DNA of 64,000 nt from Ligula intestinalis (lineage: Eukaryota; Platyhelminthes; Cestoda; Diphyllobothriidea; Diphyllobothriidae), in contig JAYGXS010000002.1 of assembly GCA_036362985.1 (NCBI GenBank), positions 98,138,870 to 98,202,869 of the forward strand, read 5' to 3'. The notes beneath the pieces were generated by a model, which saw nothing but the letters and a program-made list of their open reading frames with translations, was not told the origin of the DNA and did no database searches. Position 1 is the first letter of the stretch, and every line of letters starts with the position of its first letter. The position numbers and the translations under genes were made by a program. Positions 36,301-40,966 of this stretch are shown piece after piece.

Positions 36301-39300
36301 ACCTTTAGCTACTGGAATAGGGGTGCGGCAAATCGTTTAGAGGTGCACTTCAACGTCAATAACACAGTCATTTTGGACACCGTGCATGGCCAGGTGTACT
36401 GACTTGGAAATAACTACTTAAGTTGCATGAGTTTTTTTTTAAATTGATTTCCGAGGCCCTTATAAATTTAAACATAATTTATATTTTAAAAAAATGCACA
36501 ACTATCGTCTTTCATGCACTCAGTTGATAACAGATGTGTTCGCTCTTCTAAGAAAACGCAATTAATTCCCTTAAATTCCCCTCAGTCCTGCACATTTATA
36601 TGGCAATGAAATAAATAAACTCTGCTGGTTGGTGGATAGATGTCGCTTTTCTGTTGCCGTTGTTGACCTTGAAAACAACAACACGACATGTGTCCACCAA
36701 CCAGCATAGTTTATTTATTTAATTATTATATAAATTTAAAGGCCCGGCGAGAATTTATCGAAAAAAACATATCTTCACCAATTTATCTTCTGAAATATTC
36801 AATAGGTTTTTTCGCAAATTCCCTTAAATGTAGAACCCGAGCCACTGTAAAGTGCACATCGATGGTTTGCAAAATAAAAATTGTATTTGAAGCAACTTTC
36901 CCCGGATGAAATTTTGAAGCGGGCGAACACGGCAGAATTTATTGGATCCATAAATTTTGGGGAGATTTTTCCAGCTGTTATCTCTCATTGCATAATATGA
37001 GCAATGCATGGGATAATACAACATTGAATTCGTACAAAAAGGTCGTAGGGCATGATCACGAAGACTACTTAGTCAAGTAAGCAAAGTAAACCAAGGTTGA
37101 ACAAAAAAAACAGAAGAAAAATAAGTTAAGGCGAGAAGGCCCTGGTTAAATTCAGCGCACTGATTTACACAGTCTCCTGCCCACCTTTACACCGTAACAT
37201 CGTCTGCTTTTTTTCATTCCGCATTACTCTAACCCGCTCAGTTTACTAATAAGCCTTCGTGACCACGCCCTATGACTTTTCTATACGAATCTAATTTTGT
37301 ATTTTTTTATTCGCTACTCACACGACAGGTAACAGCTGAAAAGCTCTCCCTAAAATGTTATGGATCCAATAAATACTGTCGTTTTTGCCATCTAAAAACT
37401 ATATGTGTTCTGTGTAAGGAAGATCAAACACTTCTAAGAAGACGCTATAAAAGGTGTGCTGCGTGTGGACCATGTTGTGTATTTTATAAGCAGCATTCAT
37501 AAATGGAGATATGCGATGCTTTCTGAATGGACATTTTAAGGACCTTACAATCTCTGTGTGGACCGAAGGATATTCCTTCTGCAAGACTAGTTTTTTAAAG
37601 ATGTACATTTCTGCCAAAGTAGGAGAAGAATATTTTGTGCCTGTATAAAACGCATGTGTAGTTATAAAGGCCTCTACAATCGATGGGAGGTACGTACTAC
37701 TATAGCACTCATTTTTTTTAGATTTAAATGTTTGAAGGAGCTAGAAACTGCGCACGATATTCATTTTCGAAAGCACGTGTAACTCAGACTAAATAAGGCT
37801 CGTCCTGCGAGTTAGAGACTGGTCGCGATAGCGCAGGCGGTTAGGGCCGGCCCTATTTCATTTCCAGTCTTGGCACCGGAGCCACGTGGGAGTATAGAAC
37901 AGAAAGTGAGATGGGTGTCACGCGAGTCTACTCTCACTATAACCCAATACAAGTCAGTATCCCTGCACGAGAGGCTACGTCGAAAAGGGCGATCGAACTG
38001 CCGGTCAGAGCACTGACGCGAAAGTAAATAGTGATTCGTGTTAGTCAGAGTGAGTGATTTTGTTATTTACGTAGTGCGCATCAGCCTTCTTTTTGAGGCA
38101 TATTGCGCGCCAACAAGGTAGTTACTTGACTTGGTACTAGAGAATGGAAGATGAATCAATGCCCAATTGTACATCTCGGCAAGTCGGCGTCAAAACGGCA
38201 AGGTCTTTTTTGCAAATTCTAAACTGTTCAGGTAACCTCCTGCAGTTAACGACTAACCAAATCTGCAGTCGAATGTGTTTGTTGGGAGTGGGTACGGCCG
38301 TGACAAGAGTCAAAGCGAAACCTCCAAAAAGAATGCTGCTCTCTTGTGATAGACTTCTGTGAATGGACACGCTTGATCCAGTAATAAAGTATGCTTTAAC
38401 GGTGGAAATTACTAGACGTTTGAAAAATCACATTTGCGAGACTATGATGCCAAATAAGCAGAAAAACAAGCAAATTGTCATGAAGATTAGGCCGACAGAG
38501 GATGGGTGTACTTACCCTACTCCAAGGACAAACATGTGTGGATTTTCCTGCAAGGTGTCACCCTCACGACTTTTAGCCAATTTGTATGCTATAACATAGA
38601 TAAAACATAAAACGTTGAGAAATTTAGTACGAAGAAAACCTTCCAACGACGACAACGATCATCACTATCCAGTCGGGGCAAATATTGAATTACAGTAACC
38701 CGCCGGTGCTATGAAAAATGCGGAAAATGGTGCATTCTGAGCTTTTAGTAACATTACGCTGGCAGCAAAGTTTGTGATAATTGGAAGAAGTTTCCCTATG
38801 AAGACTTCCACTCTCCAGATGACTTTATTTCGCAAAAAATTAGCTAGATGTGTGCTGAGCAATTGCTACAATGAAAGGCAAATTTGTAAAGTTGTGTGAA
38901 TTCAGTTAGGATTCTCCGTGGAAAATAAAAGAAGTAAATAAAGGTTCCGCGTAGTTATCTGTTACATACAAAGCTAAATCCCTAAGAAGGCAGTGTGTAT
39001 AAGGAGGGTTATCGTTAACTACCGAGGCATTCTCCGTATCTCGTGTTCTACAAGCTTAAGGTAATGACGCTTAAAGAGCACTAAGGGAGTACTTTCATGT
39101 TCTAAAGATTAAACTTTTTCGAATTACTTGCAGTTGACAGAAGAAAAGTGCGAGAATGCTGCAAGTAAACAGTCCTTTTTGCGAATATAATAATGCAAAT
39201 TGTTGAGTTAAACCTGCTAAGGCACGTACAAACAACGGTTGCTGTGGTTCCGATGTAACCAACGTCGAAAAACATGAAGTGCTGGGCGTTGGCATCAAAA

Positions 39301-40966
39301 GACTTGTGACGAAAAACGCCATAATTAAGAGCGACCGCGGAATTGCTATTCATAAGTTGCAAAACTTCGATACCGGCAAGCTCCGCGACACGTAAAATAG
39401 CAAGACGATCTGACTGGGTAAAGTGGCTTGGTACGGTGATGACAGCAGTGTTCATAGGGGCACCTGTAAGAAAGATAACAATTTGGACATTATTCTGTCC
39501 TGGCGTTACTGCAAATAGCATTGTAAGCTAACAAATATGTTTTTACATGTAGTTAAAATAGTAGTTTGTAAGTCGACACGTATTATTTTCTTTATTGTGT
39601 TCCATTTTCAGGATATGAAACATAACCTAAATTTAGCGTTTGTAGAAGTTATTTAACACTAGCAAGATGTAAGCAAAGGAAGTTGGTAAGCAGAGTATGA
39701 ATAAATTGCATCAGATAAGATATTTAAAAAAGAACATTGACAGAGAGGATCGGAATGTTCGAAAATGAGCCATTTTATAAAAAAATAGGAAGTCGGTATC
39801 ATGCCAGTTATTGGCAATCAAACAGATGAGATCATTCCATTGGTAAAATGACGTTTCAGAACTCAAGTTAGCGGAGTTCATACACAGCTCTACTCAAGCA
39901 TACCCGAGAATTTTTCGGCCGTATCCCTTAGATATTCGAAAAACATGCCCAGCAATTCCTCGGCGGTGAAATGTTGATCACTAAAAGAAAATGTTCCTGA
40001 AAAAACAAAACTTACTGTATTTTGAAGGTTAGTAAACCATTTGAATTGTTAAAATACAGGTTGTGATAAGGATACCGCTCCTGATACTTTTTTACGGCTG
40101 GATGGTCAAGTTTCTTGCCGATAATTGATGGAAGATCTGCAAATGCCGTGAGCGGATCGCGTTTAGCCTAAAATGCACAGAGAGTCACTAAAACAGACTT
40201 AAAAATATCAAATAAAAATAAAATTAATACATACGGTATCACGCAAACTAAACACCGATGTCCCGTAAAAATCATGAAAAAGACACTATATTAATTCATC
40301 AGCGATGACAAATTAGACGGCATCGGAATAAAACGGTTCAAAGGAATGATAAAGGGAGGGAGTATATTAATAAACTATGCCATAGCAGAATGACGACACG
40401 TGCACAAAACATGTTCCGCGCAGGCGCCGTTATCCCGCTGTGTAATTAATTTTATAACTATCCAAACAATACTTATTGTTTGGATAGTTATGAAATTATT
40501 GTCACATGATTGACTTGAAAAAAGTGGACTCGGATTCCGTTAATGAGGGAAATTAGGTTCCAGTACCAAAAGAAATAGCCTACAAATTTGTATATAAGTT
40601 GGTGAATACGTGTAACTACAAAATTATAAAGCCAGAAAGTTTGACGGCGAGACATACACTTGGGACAGCCGCGTTCCCAAATATTCTTTTGTCTTTCTTC
40701 ATGACAACAAGAGTTGCGATTTTTCGGTCAGACGAACTGAAAGTAGCGCATAAAGATTGTGATAGTACCTGTCCAGAGCAATTTCCATCGGAACCCCCGG
40801 CTGTATATATAATTCGTTAAAAAGAATTGAAACATACTAAAACGACTGCAAGCTTGCAGAAATTATTGCCAAGATCTATGGCCATTGTGCTGATTCCATA
40901 GCAAGAAGAGGAAAATAATATAAGCAATAACAGCCCAATTTGCATCATCCTACAGTCGACAGCCAT
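9275..40966 (-). CDS. HYOU1: HYOU1/GRP170 (hypoxia up-regulated protein 1), ER Hsp110-type chaperone; 20 exons traced, 3' end not found
   Basis: HYOU1 is a large Hsp70-superfamily chaperone of the ER lumen that holds unfolded proteins and acts as nucleotide-exchange factor for BiP. Coding exons join as 40966-40838, 40801-40770, 40736-40658, 40167-40016, 39980-39904, 39463-39230, 38588-38516, 35813-35624, 34234-34017, 23461-23329, 23216-23032, 22670-22462, 22363-22260, 20844-20740, 20539-20451, 19110-18900, 15474-15142, 14278-14050, 11118-11059, 9322-9275. All introns are GT-AG and phases agree throughout. The total is 2890 nt, about 963 residues, close to the roughly 1000 of vertebrate HYOU1. 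Visible are a signal peptide, the MAIDLGNN phosphate loop, PGVPMEIAL, the VITVPSHF block, [33 protein letters not shown], a lid with Asn-x-Thr sites, and an acidic tail. The stop codon and ER-retention signal lie in a further 3' exon not recognised here. Confidence 0.93.
9394..9530 (+). repeat. Purine-rich tract (pyrimidine tract on the gene strand)
   Basis: About 135 bases are almost only A and G on the plus strand (gaggaagaggagaaagaagg and similar). On the HYOU1 strand this is a long CT tract ending about 70 bases upstream of exon 20's acceptor. The minus-strand Ser/Pro-rich ORFs here (9277-9581) are artefacts of this composition. Confidence 0.8.
9531..10019. other. HYOU1 intron 19, no feature recognised
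   Basis: About 490 bases with only chance ORFs and no domain or shared repeat noticed. Confidence 0.4.
10020..10460. mobile_element. Foldback-element fragment with a nested 230-bp hairpin
   Basis: 10040-10100 (ttagaaatttaaatatatat, atagaaaacatgcacaaaac) resembles the left TIR of the 2697-3543 element, and 10407-10447 (ttccttaaaggaaagtatct) resumes it. Between them sits a hairpin: 10102-10158 is the near-exact reverse complement of 10275-10332 (agaagaaagaagagcgttca against tgaacgctcttctttcttct). The right arm contains cccgaaacgtcaggc, the hammerhead-tail signature. The hairpin looks like a later insertion in the older TIR element. Confidence 0.65.
10461..11058. other. HYOU1 intron 19, AT-rich, no feature recognised
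   Basis: AT-rich sequence with short minus-strand ORFs only. No domain or repeat family was identified. Confidence 0.4.
11059..11118 (-). CDS. HYOU1: HYOU1 exon 19 (60-nt microexon)
   Basis: Bounded by cttgcag and gtatgg on the minus strand. It reads [15 protein letters not shown] then TQAEP, a Thr/Ser/Glu-rich tail. Phase 1 at both ends matches exons 18 and 20, so its removal would keep the frame. Confidence 0.85.
11628..11690 (+). repeat. Dispersed repeat shared with 3781-3843
   Basis: The two segments share aacctttgaactccctcttt and gttgccagtaatg with few differences. The preceding 300 bases (11330-11620) loosely resemble the AT-rich foldback family. A poly-G run lies at about 11800. Confidence 0.6.
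11872..12350 (-). pseudogene. CR1-like LINE, 3' end of the RT ORF
   Basis: The minus strand reads [69 protein letters not shown]. This is the C-terminal region after the RT palm in CR1-type LINEs, and it matches the ends of the plus-strand copies at 54120-54365 and 55300-55540. It is severely 5'-truncated and lies in HYOU1 intron 18. Confidence 0.85.
12880..12957 (-). repeat. tRNA-derived SINE / tRNA-like sequence
   Basis: The minus strand shows an A-box-like TTGGCGCAGTGGTAAGCGC and, about 35 bases on, a B-box-like GTTTCGAGCCC. The halves do not fold into a perfect cloverleaf, so a SINE head is more likely than a functional tRNA. Confidence 0.6.
12960..14049. other. HYOU1 intron 18, no gene recognised
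   Basis: Only short ORFs. The block near 13755-13800 (minus strand: gaggaagaacatgacaagaa) resembles 12482-12535 and 6078-6130. A 153-codon minus-strand ORF (13732-14193) overlaps exon 18 in another frame and is a shadow. Confidence 0.4.
14050..14278 (-). CDS. HYOU1: HYOU1 exon 18 (alpha-helical lid)
   Basis: Acceptor cgcctcag, donor gtactg. It begins [11 protein letters not shown] and continues through [11 protein letters not shown] into an Ala/Glu/Lys/Arg-rich helix with an eight-Ala stretch containing one Asp ([12 protein letters not shown]). This corresponds to the C-terminal lid of HYOU1. Phase 0 in, phase 1 out. Confidence 0.9.
14625..14945 (+). pseudogene. Penelope-like RT fragment
   Basis: Plus-strand frames read [39 protein letters not shown] and then [19 protein letters not shown] across at least one frameshift and stop. 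This is the Penelope palm region with the YVDD-equivalent block in a different frame. It is inserted antisense in HYOU1 intron 17. Confidence 0.75.
15142..15474 (-). CDS. HYOU1: HYOU1 exon 17 (lid and acidic insert)
   Basis: Acceptor ccttcaag, donor gtgcgc (a weak donor). It reads [19 protein letters not shown], then [18 protein letters not shown], an acidic low-complexity segment ([16 protein letters not shown]), and [17 protein letters not shown], comparable to the vertebrate lid helix ending in VINETW. Phase 0 at both ends, 111 codons. An alternative donor further in the frame would add residues. Confidence 0.87.
15475..16141. other. HYOU1 intron 16 part, AT-rich
   Basis: No ORF of note. 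15880-16020 contains tagaaaacataggcaaaata and similar blocks that resemble decayed foldback-family TIR sequence. Confidence 0.4.
16142..16325. repeat. Palindrome of two hammerhead-tail repeats
   Basis: The arm at about 16142-16227 and the arm at 16241-16325 are inverted copies with few mismatches (ttttattttcctgacacttc against gaagtgtcaggaaaataaaa), with a spacer of roughly a dozen bases. Each arm carries the cgtcagg/aataaaa/gcatcctctt tail of the hammerhead-associated family. The plus-strand arm continues to 16440 with gcttcc and the repeat shared with 1-110. Confidence 0.8.
16326..17331. other. HYOU1 intron 16: repeat continuation, otherwise no gene
   Basis: 16371-16440 belongs to the repeat also at 1-110 and 60840-60945. 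The region around 16960-17095 ends in an AATAAA-containing segment that might be an LTR remnant, but no protein or second LTR supports this. Confidence 0.35.
17332..18680 (-). pseudogene. Jockey-like LINE reverse transcriptase, 5'-truncated
   Basis: In order on the minus strand: [20 protein letters not shown] and RGRQTRVEF (18628-18520), [21 protein letters not shown] then [14 protein letters not shown] with an intact YADD catalytic box (18530-18380), the thumb [17 protein letters not shown] (18250), and a Cys/His-rich end [19 protein letters not shown] (17332-17600) typical of Jockey/CR1 C-termini. Several frameshifts interrupt it. It sits in the same orientation as HYOU1 within intron 16. 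Confidence 0.85.
18900..19110 (-). CDS. HYOU1: HYOU1 exon 16 (lid)
   Basis: Acceptor accgcccag, donor gttagg. It reads [31 protein letters not shown], then [16 protein letters not shown], corresponding to the vertebrate NSLEAFIFETQDKL and ASTWLEDEG blocks of the alpha lid. Phase 2 in, phase 0 out. Confidence 0.92.
19683..19760 (+). repeat. tRNA-like SINE head
   Basis: TCCGTGGTGCAGTGGGTTAA is a good A-box-like segment, with a decayed B-box (AGATTTTAGCCTC) about 40 bases later. It is embedded in intron 15 and too diverged to be a tRNA gene. Confidence 0.5.
19761..20450. other. HYOU1 intron 15, one pLTR remnant
   Basis: 19985-20050 (ttgtacggcctcgatgatgt then tgtttgcgaagcacaa) resembles the Penelope terminal segment at 8475-8530 in decayed form. 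The rest is AT-rich with no feature seen. Confidence 0.4.
20451..20539 (-). CDS. HYOU1: HYOU1 exon 15 (linker to lid)
   Basis: This exon is too short for an ORF scan but fits phase 0 in, phase 2 out. It encodes [13 protein letters not shown] and [10 protein letters not shown], comparable to the vertebrate VEEIGVELVVLDLP region that opens the lid. The acceptor reads ctttcagcag, a NAGNAG pair, so the first residue (Gln) may be optional. Donor gtaagc. Confidence 0.85.
20740..20844 (-). CDS. HYOU1: HYOU1 exon 14 (Pro/Thr/Ala-rich linker)
   Basis: Acceptor gctttaaag, donor gttcgt, 35 codons, phase 0 at both ends. It encodes [16 protein letters not shown] then [11 protein letters not shown], the low-complexity linker that in HYOU1 separates the beta domain from the lid. 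Confidence 0.85.
20845..22259. other. HYOU1 intron 13, no feature recognised
   Basis: 1.4 kb of AT-rich sequence with no ORF of note and no repeat family identified. Confidence 0.4.
22260..22363 (-). CDS. HYOU1: HYOU1 exon 13 (Gly-rich linker)
   Basis: Acceptor ctttatag, donor gtgagt. It reads [20 protein letters not shown] then [15 protein letters not shown]. The ISSLFGGG block is a recognisable HYOU1 landmark just after the beta domain. Phase 1 in, phase 0 out. Confidence 0.92.
22462..22670 (-). CDS. HYOU1: HYOU1 exon 12 (substrate-binding beta domain)
   Basis: Acceptor cccggcag, donor gtgagt. It reads [17 protein letters not shown], then [17 protein letters not shown], matching vertebrate GSQNLTTVKLKGV and KGIKAHFNLDESGVLSL. 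Phase 2 in, phase 1 out. Confidence 0.94.
23032..23216 (-). CDS. HYOU1: HYOU1 exon 11 (start of beta domain)
   Basis: Acceptor tttaaaag, donor gtaatt. It reads [44 protein letters not shown], matching the vertebrate VLFSRMGPYPQRKVITFNR and NYGDL segments. Phase 0 in, phase 2 out. Confidence 0.94.
23329..23461 (-). CDS. HYOU1: HYOU1 exon 10 (end of ATPase domain)
   Basis: Acceptor acccatag, donor gtaagt. It reads [20 protein letters not shown] then [17 protein letters not shown]. The [14 protein letters not shown] block is the conserved end of the Hsp70/HYOU1 nucleotide-binding domain. It joins exon 9 across a 10.6-kb intron (34016-23462). Confidence 0.95.
23606..23630 (+). repeat. Poly-G tract
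   Basis: A G-rich run interrupted by one C lies within intron 9. It is a simple repeat and a likely sequencing-error site. Confidence 0.9.
23758..23811 (+). mobile_element. Penelope 3' coding fragment
   Basis: About 52 bases (actaacacatctttcc then cgttcttgttcgagcac) are nearly identical to 25830-25880 in the GIY-YIG end of the element downstream. It directly abuts the inverted Penelope half at 23812. Confidence 0.85.
23812..24770 (-). pseudogene. Penelope-like element, inverted 5' half
   Basis: Minus-strand translation gives, in order, [18 protein letters not shown], a TAA stop, [19 protein letters not shown] (the conserved Penelope N-terminus), [20 protein letters not shown], and in another frame [34 protein letters not shown], up to PPDIL. 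It stops there and meets a plus-strand 3' fragment of the same family. The frame is broken by stops and at least one shift. Confidence 0.85.
24771..25959 (+). pseudogene. Penelope-like element, RT core to GIY-YIG end
   Basis: Plus-strand frames give [50 protein letters not shown] (catalytic YVDD changed to YVDE), then after a frameshift near 25160 [17 protein letters not shown], then [20 protein letters not shown] and the GIY-YIG domain [35 protein letters not shown], ending at 25959. It starts head to head with the minus copy and repeats about 100 bases of it (SLDVESLF to PPDIL). Inactive, in HYOU1 intron 9. Confidence 0.88.
25960..26284. other. Penelope 3' flank, no feature
   Basis: AT-rich sequence after the Penelope stop. 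It is probably its 3' untranslated part, but no shared terminal repeat was found. Confidence 0.35.
26285..26375 (-). repeat. tRNA-derived SINE head
   Basis: The minus strand has CCTCCATGGTTAGAGCG (A-box-like) and GCGAGTTCGAACTTC (B-box-like), followed by a conserved SINE segment gagggttgggcatgattgg that also occurs at 62.35 kb. Confidence 0.6.
26376..27620. other. HYOU1 intron 9, unassigned
   Basis: Minus-strand ORFs at 26492-26692 and 26981-27406 (141 codons) have no recognisable domain. The 27230-27420 stretch (aagcgaataaaacga) could be a terminal repeat of an unseen element. Confidence 0.3.
27634..29060 (+). pseudogene. Penelope-like element, RT plus GIY-YIG, 5'-truncated, best preserved copy
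   Basis: The frame 27634-28482 reads [72 protein letters not shown] (intact YVDD), [18 protein letters not shown] and [16 protein letters not shown] single TGA at 28480 is followed in frame by [21 protein letters not shown] one-base deletion near 28680 then shifts into [49 protein letters not shown] and [12 protein letters not shown], ending at 29060. In Penelope elements the RT primes on DNA nicked by the GIY-YIG domain. Only one stop and one frameshift are seen, so it is relatively young. The N-terminal region is missing. Confidence 0.9.
29255..29330 (+). repeat. Penelope 3' terminal segment with hammerhead-like core
   Basis: About 200 bases after the GIY-YIG stop lies CTGATGA (29270-29276), nine bases, then GAAA (29286-29289), with aattgtttgccaaaaaactg after it. 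Its position and wording parallel 8541-8600 after the other copy. Stem II is very short. Confidence 0.5.
29331..30639. other. HYOU1 intron 9, AT-rich, unassigned
   Basis: Only short minus-strand ORFs. No domain or family was recognised. Confidence 0.35.
30640..30967 (+). repeat. SINE-like 330-bp family, partial plus-strand copies
   Basis: 30640-30845 (gacagcatttaggggtaact to catcgaaccgcag) is a 5'-truncated copy. 30881-30967 (cagaaatgtacgaacaccga to gaccgcctgccaggcc) is the 5' end of another. Both match the copy at 51176-51502 inside a LINE. Confidence 0.75.
30968..31300 (-). repeat. SINE-like 330-bp family, full minus-strand copy
   Basis: Reading 31300 down to 30968, the copy starts at gaacaccgatcgaataggct, passes acagcatttgggggtaactt and ends at ttcatcagcgcctcgg. 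Against the plus-strand copy next door it makes an inverted repeat of roughly 200 bases per arm at about 80 percent identity by eye. No A or B box is obvious, so the class is uncertain. Confidence 0.75.
31287..31784 (+). CDS. Unknown ORF with two 54-residue tandem repeats
   Basis: Two direct units of exactly 162 bases begin at 31374 and 31536. Unit 1 starts [20 protein letters not shown] and unit 2 [20 protein letters not shown]; each continues ASSSGQ.ASVKPD and G.GR.LRSMT. The tail reads [17 protein letters not shown] before the stop. I do not recognise the family. The ORF is followed by a C-rich tract (31785-31821) and a hammerhead-like core (31897-31932), the same order as GIY-YIG, Pro-rich tail, C-rich tract and pLTR at 7.7-8.6 kb. 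It may therefore be the C-terminal tail of a lost Penelope element rather than a host gene. The first 30 codons fall in the SINE-like copy and are probably not original coding sequence. Confidence 0.5.
   Translation: MFAYQALRTHLYAEKSKRDHRRNTNLHTREPMMDTPIAEPQPEVAIISSASSSGQSASVKPDERMSANRITGLGRILRSMTTREPMLDTPIVEPQPEVAIISSASSSGQPASVKPDGRRGIRRIAGLGRQLRSMTAAEKRTPEVDERPLDWGYYDSQGTMIEHPV
31785..31821 (+). repeat. C-rich homopolymer tract
   Basis: Long runs of C interrupted by CTCCT directly follow the stop codon of the repeat ORF. Confidence 0.9.
31895..31975 (+). ncRNA. Hammerhead-ribozyme-like core
   Basis: CTGATGA (about 31897), then a 6-bp stem formed by GGAAGC and GCTTTT around CTGTAC, then GAAACGTC (31925-31932) and the tail aggacgataaaac. 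The stem differs in sequence from that at 8962-8995 but pairs in the same place, which supports a conserved structure. It abuts the big palindrome. Confidence 0.5.
31982..32654. repeat. Near-perfect palindrome, 233-235 bp arms, 205-bp spacer
   Basis: 31982-32216 is the reverse complement of 32422-32654. By eye the only difference is a 2-base TA indel near 32070 (gaatgatagtcac against gaatgagtcac). The inner part of each arm encodes an RTE-type RT segment, [19 protein letters not shown], in which the catalytic YADD reads YASD. The outer part is the SINE/hammerhead-family body (caattgcttcctgggacacg). Such identity means very recent duplication, gene conversion, or an assembly artefact. Confidence 0.95.
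32652..32745 (+). repeat. Hammerhead-family copy, plus strand
   Basis: tctctgatgacgaatcc, then cgacggataac, aaaacgtcaggcgaataaac, gtcccagcgatcgagtcttc. The core is as at 8962-8995, but the C before AAA is preceded by A, so GAAA is decayed to CAAAA. Confidence 0.65.
32875..32975 (-). repeat. Hammerhead-family copy, minus strand
   Basis: The minus strand reads CTCTGATAACGTATCAG, CGACGGATCTCGAAACGTC, AGGCGAATGAAAG, GTTCCAGCGATCGATTC. CTGATGA is changed to CTGATAA. With 32652-32745 it forms a converging inverted pair. Confidence 0.65.
33069..33690. mobile_element. Foldback element, second copy
   Basis: The left end (gcaaagactggctacttcag, tatcacttattttgactg) and the right end (cagtcaaaataagtgataaa, acttaagtagccag) are inverted copies extending about 150 bases (atattttatggaaaacatgc against its complement). 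The interior matches part of the 2697-3543 element around caggacgtacatag and attcggcaa. It is a deletion derivative and lies in HYOU1 intron 9. A TA microsatellite follows at 33690. Confidence 0.8.
34017..34234 (-). CDS. HYOU1: HYOU1 exon 9 (ATPase domain, adenosine motif)
   Basis: Acceptor ctcgaaag, donor gtgagt. It reads [28 protein letters not shown], then [20 protein letters not shown], matching vertebrate QVILVGGATRVPRVQEVL. Phase 0 in, phase 2 out. Confidence 0.95.
34235..35623. other. HYOU1 intron 8, no gene recognised
   Basis: A GC-richer block at 34296-34410 (gccccgccgggtgggcctca) may be an old SINE. Plus-strand ORFs here have no recognisable domain; the longest, 33918-34634, overlaps exon 9 antisense. 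Confidence 0.4.
35624..35813 (-). CDS. HYOU1: HYOU1 exon 8 (ATPase domain)
   Basis: Acceptor tgttccag, donor gtaagt. It reads [52 protein letters not shown]. The [16 protein letters not shown] and LSAN blocks are diagnostic of HYOU1 within the Hsp70 superfamily. The usual FDRTLGG is diverged to SDPFLGT. Phase 2 in, phase 0 out. Confidence 0.95.
35814..38515. other. HYOU1 intron 7, repeats only
   Basis: 2.7 kb. 36609-36720 is a palindrome (see separate entry). Inverted related blocks occur at 36930-36960 and 37358-37385 (ttattggatccataa against atggatccaataaata). The 37800-38020 stretch has gatcgaactgccggtcagag and may be a SINE. A Cys-rich plus-strand ORF (37272-37502, [13 protein letters not shown]) is probably fortuitous. 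Confidence 0.45.
36609..36720. repeat. Hairpin repeat with 37-bp arms
   Basis: 36609-36645 and 36684-36720 are inverted copies with about three mismatches (tgctggttggtgga against tccaccaaccagca). Flanking AT-rich blocks (tataaatttaaaca and tataaatttaaagg) resemble each other, so it may sit in a foldback element like the hairpin at 10.1 kb. Confidence 0.7.
38516..38588 (-). CDS. HYOU1: HYOU1 exon 7 (73 nt)
   Basis: Found by phase and homology. Acceptor tgttatag, donor gtaagt. It reads [19 protein letters not shown] then FVLGVG, matching vertebrate TYQMVKTKEAGMQPQLQ and IRGVG. Phase 1 in, phase 2 out, consistent with exons 6 and 8. Confidence 0.92.
39230..39463 (-). CDS. HYOU1: HYOU1 exon 6 (ATPase domain)
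   Basis: Acceptor tcttacag, donor gtacgt. It reads [58 protein letters not shown], matching AVITVPVFFNQAERRAV, LQLINDNTATALSYG and MFYDMGSGSTVCTIV. Phase 1 at both ends. Confidence 0.96.
39904..39980 (-). CDS. HYOU1: HYOU1 exon 5
   Basis: Acceptor cttttag after a 35-nt intron, donor gtatgc. It reads [20 protein letters not shown] then AEKFS, matching vertebrate QFSPEEVLGMVLNYSRSLAE. An upstream AG in the same tiny intron would give a stop, so the downstream acceptor was chosen. Confidence 0.93.
40016..40167 (-). CDS. HYOU1: HYOU1 exon 4
   Basis: Acceptor cattttag, donor gtaagt. It reads [46 protein letters not shown], matching KNPKATLRYFQHLLGKQ and YQARFPEHELTF. Phase 0 in, phase 2 out. Confidence 0.94.
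40454..40491. repeat. Perfect 18-bp inverted repeat
   Basis: ATAACTATCCAAACAATA (40454-40471) and its exact reverse complement (40474-40491) are separated by two bases. It lies in HYOU1 intron 3. It could form a cruciform or RNA hairpin; function unknown. Confidence 0.95.
40658..40736 (-). CDS. HYOU1: HYOU1 exon 3
   Basis: Acceptor actttcag, donor gtatgt. It reads [20 protein letters not shown] then NAAVPS, matching SRRKTPVIVTLKENERFFGD. Phase 2 in, phase 0 out. Confidence 0.93.
40770..40801 (-). CDS. HYOU1: HYOU1 exon 2 (32-nt microexon)
   Basis: Flanked by introns of only 36 and 33 nt. It encodes [10 protein letters not shown], which matches the invariant PGVPMEIVLN block of HYOU1. Acceptor atatacag, donor gtacta. 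Phase 0 in, phase 2 out. Confidence 0.93.
40838..40966 (-). CDS. HYOU1: HYOU1 exon 1 (start codon, signal peptide)
   Basis: ATG at 40966-40964 in gcgATGg context. The signal peptide runs [17 protein letters not shown] with likely cleavage after Gly24, followed by [27 protein letters not shown] is the first phosphate-binding loop of the Hsp70 fold. The Met at 7 or 8 could also start translation and would keep the signal peptide. Donor gtatgt. Confidence 0.92.

Noticed and set aside
37272..37502. Cys-rich plus-strand ORF resembling a zinc finger
   Set aside because: Cys spacing fits no finger I know, and part of it is an inverted repeat of 36930-36960.
38137..38370. Minus-strand ORF considered as the missing HYOU1 exon 7
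   Set aside because: Its translation does not match HYOU1 and its phase does not fit; the true exon was found at 38516-38588.
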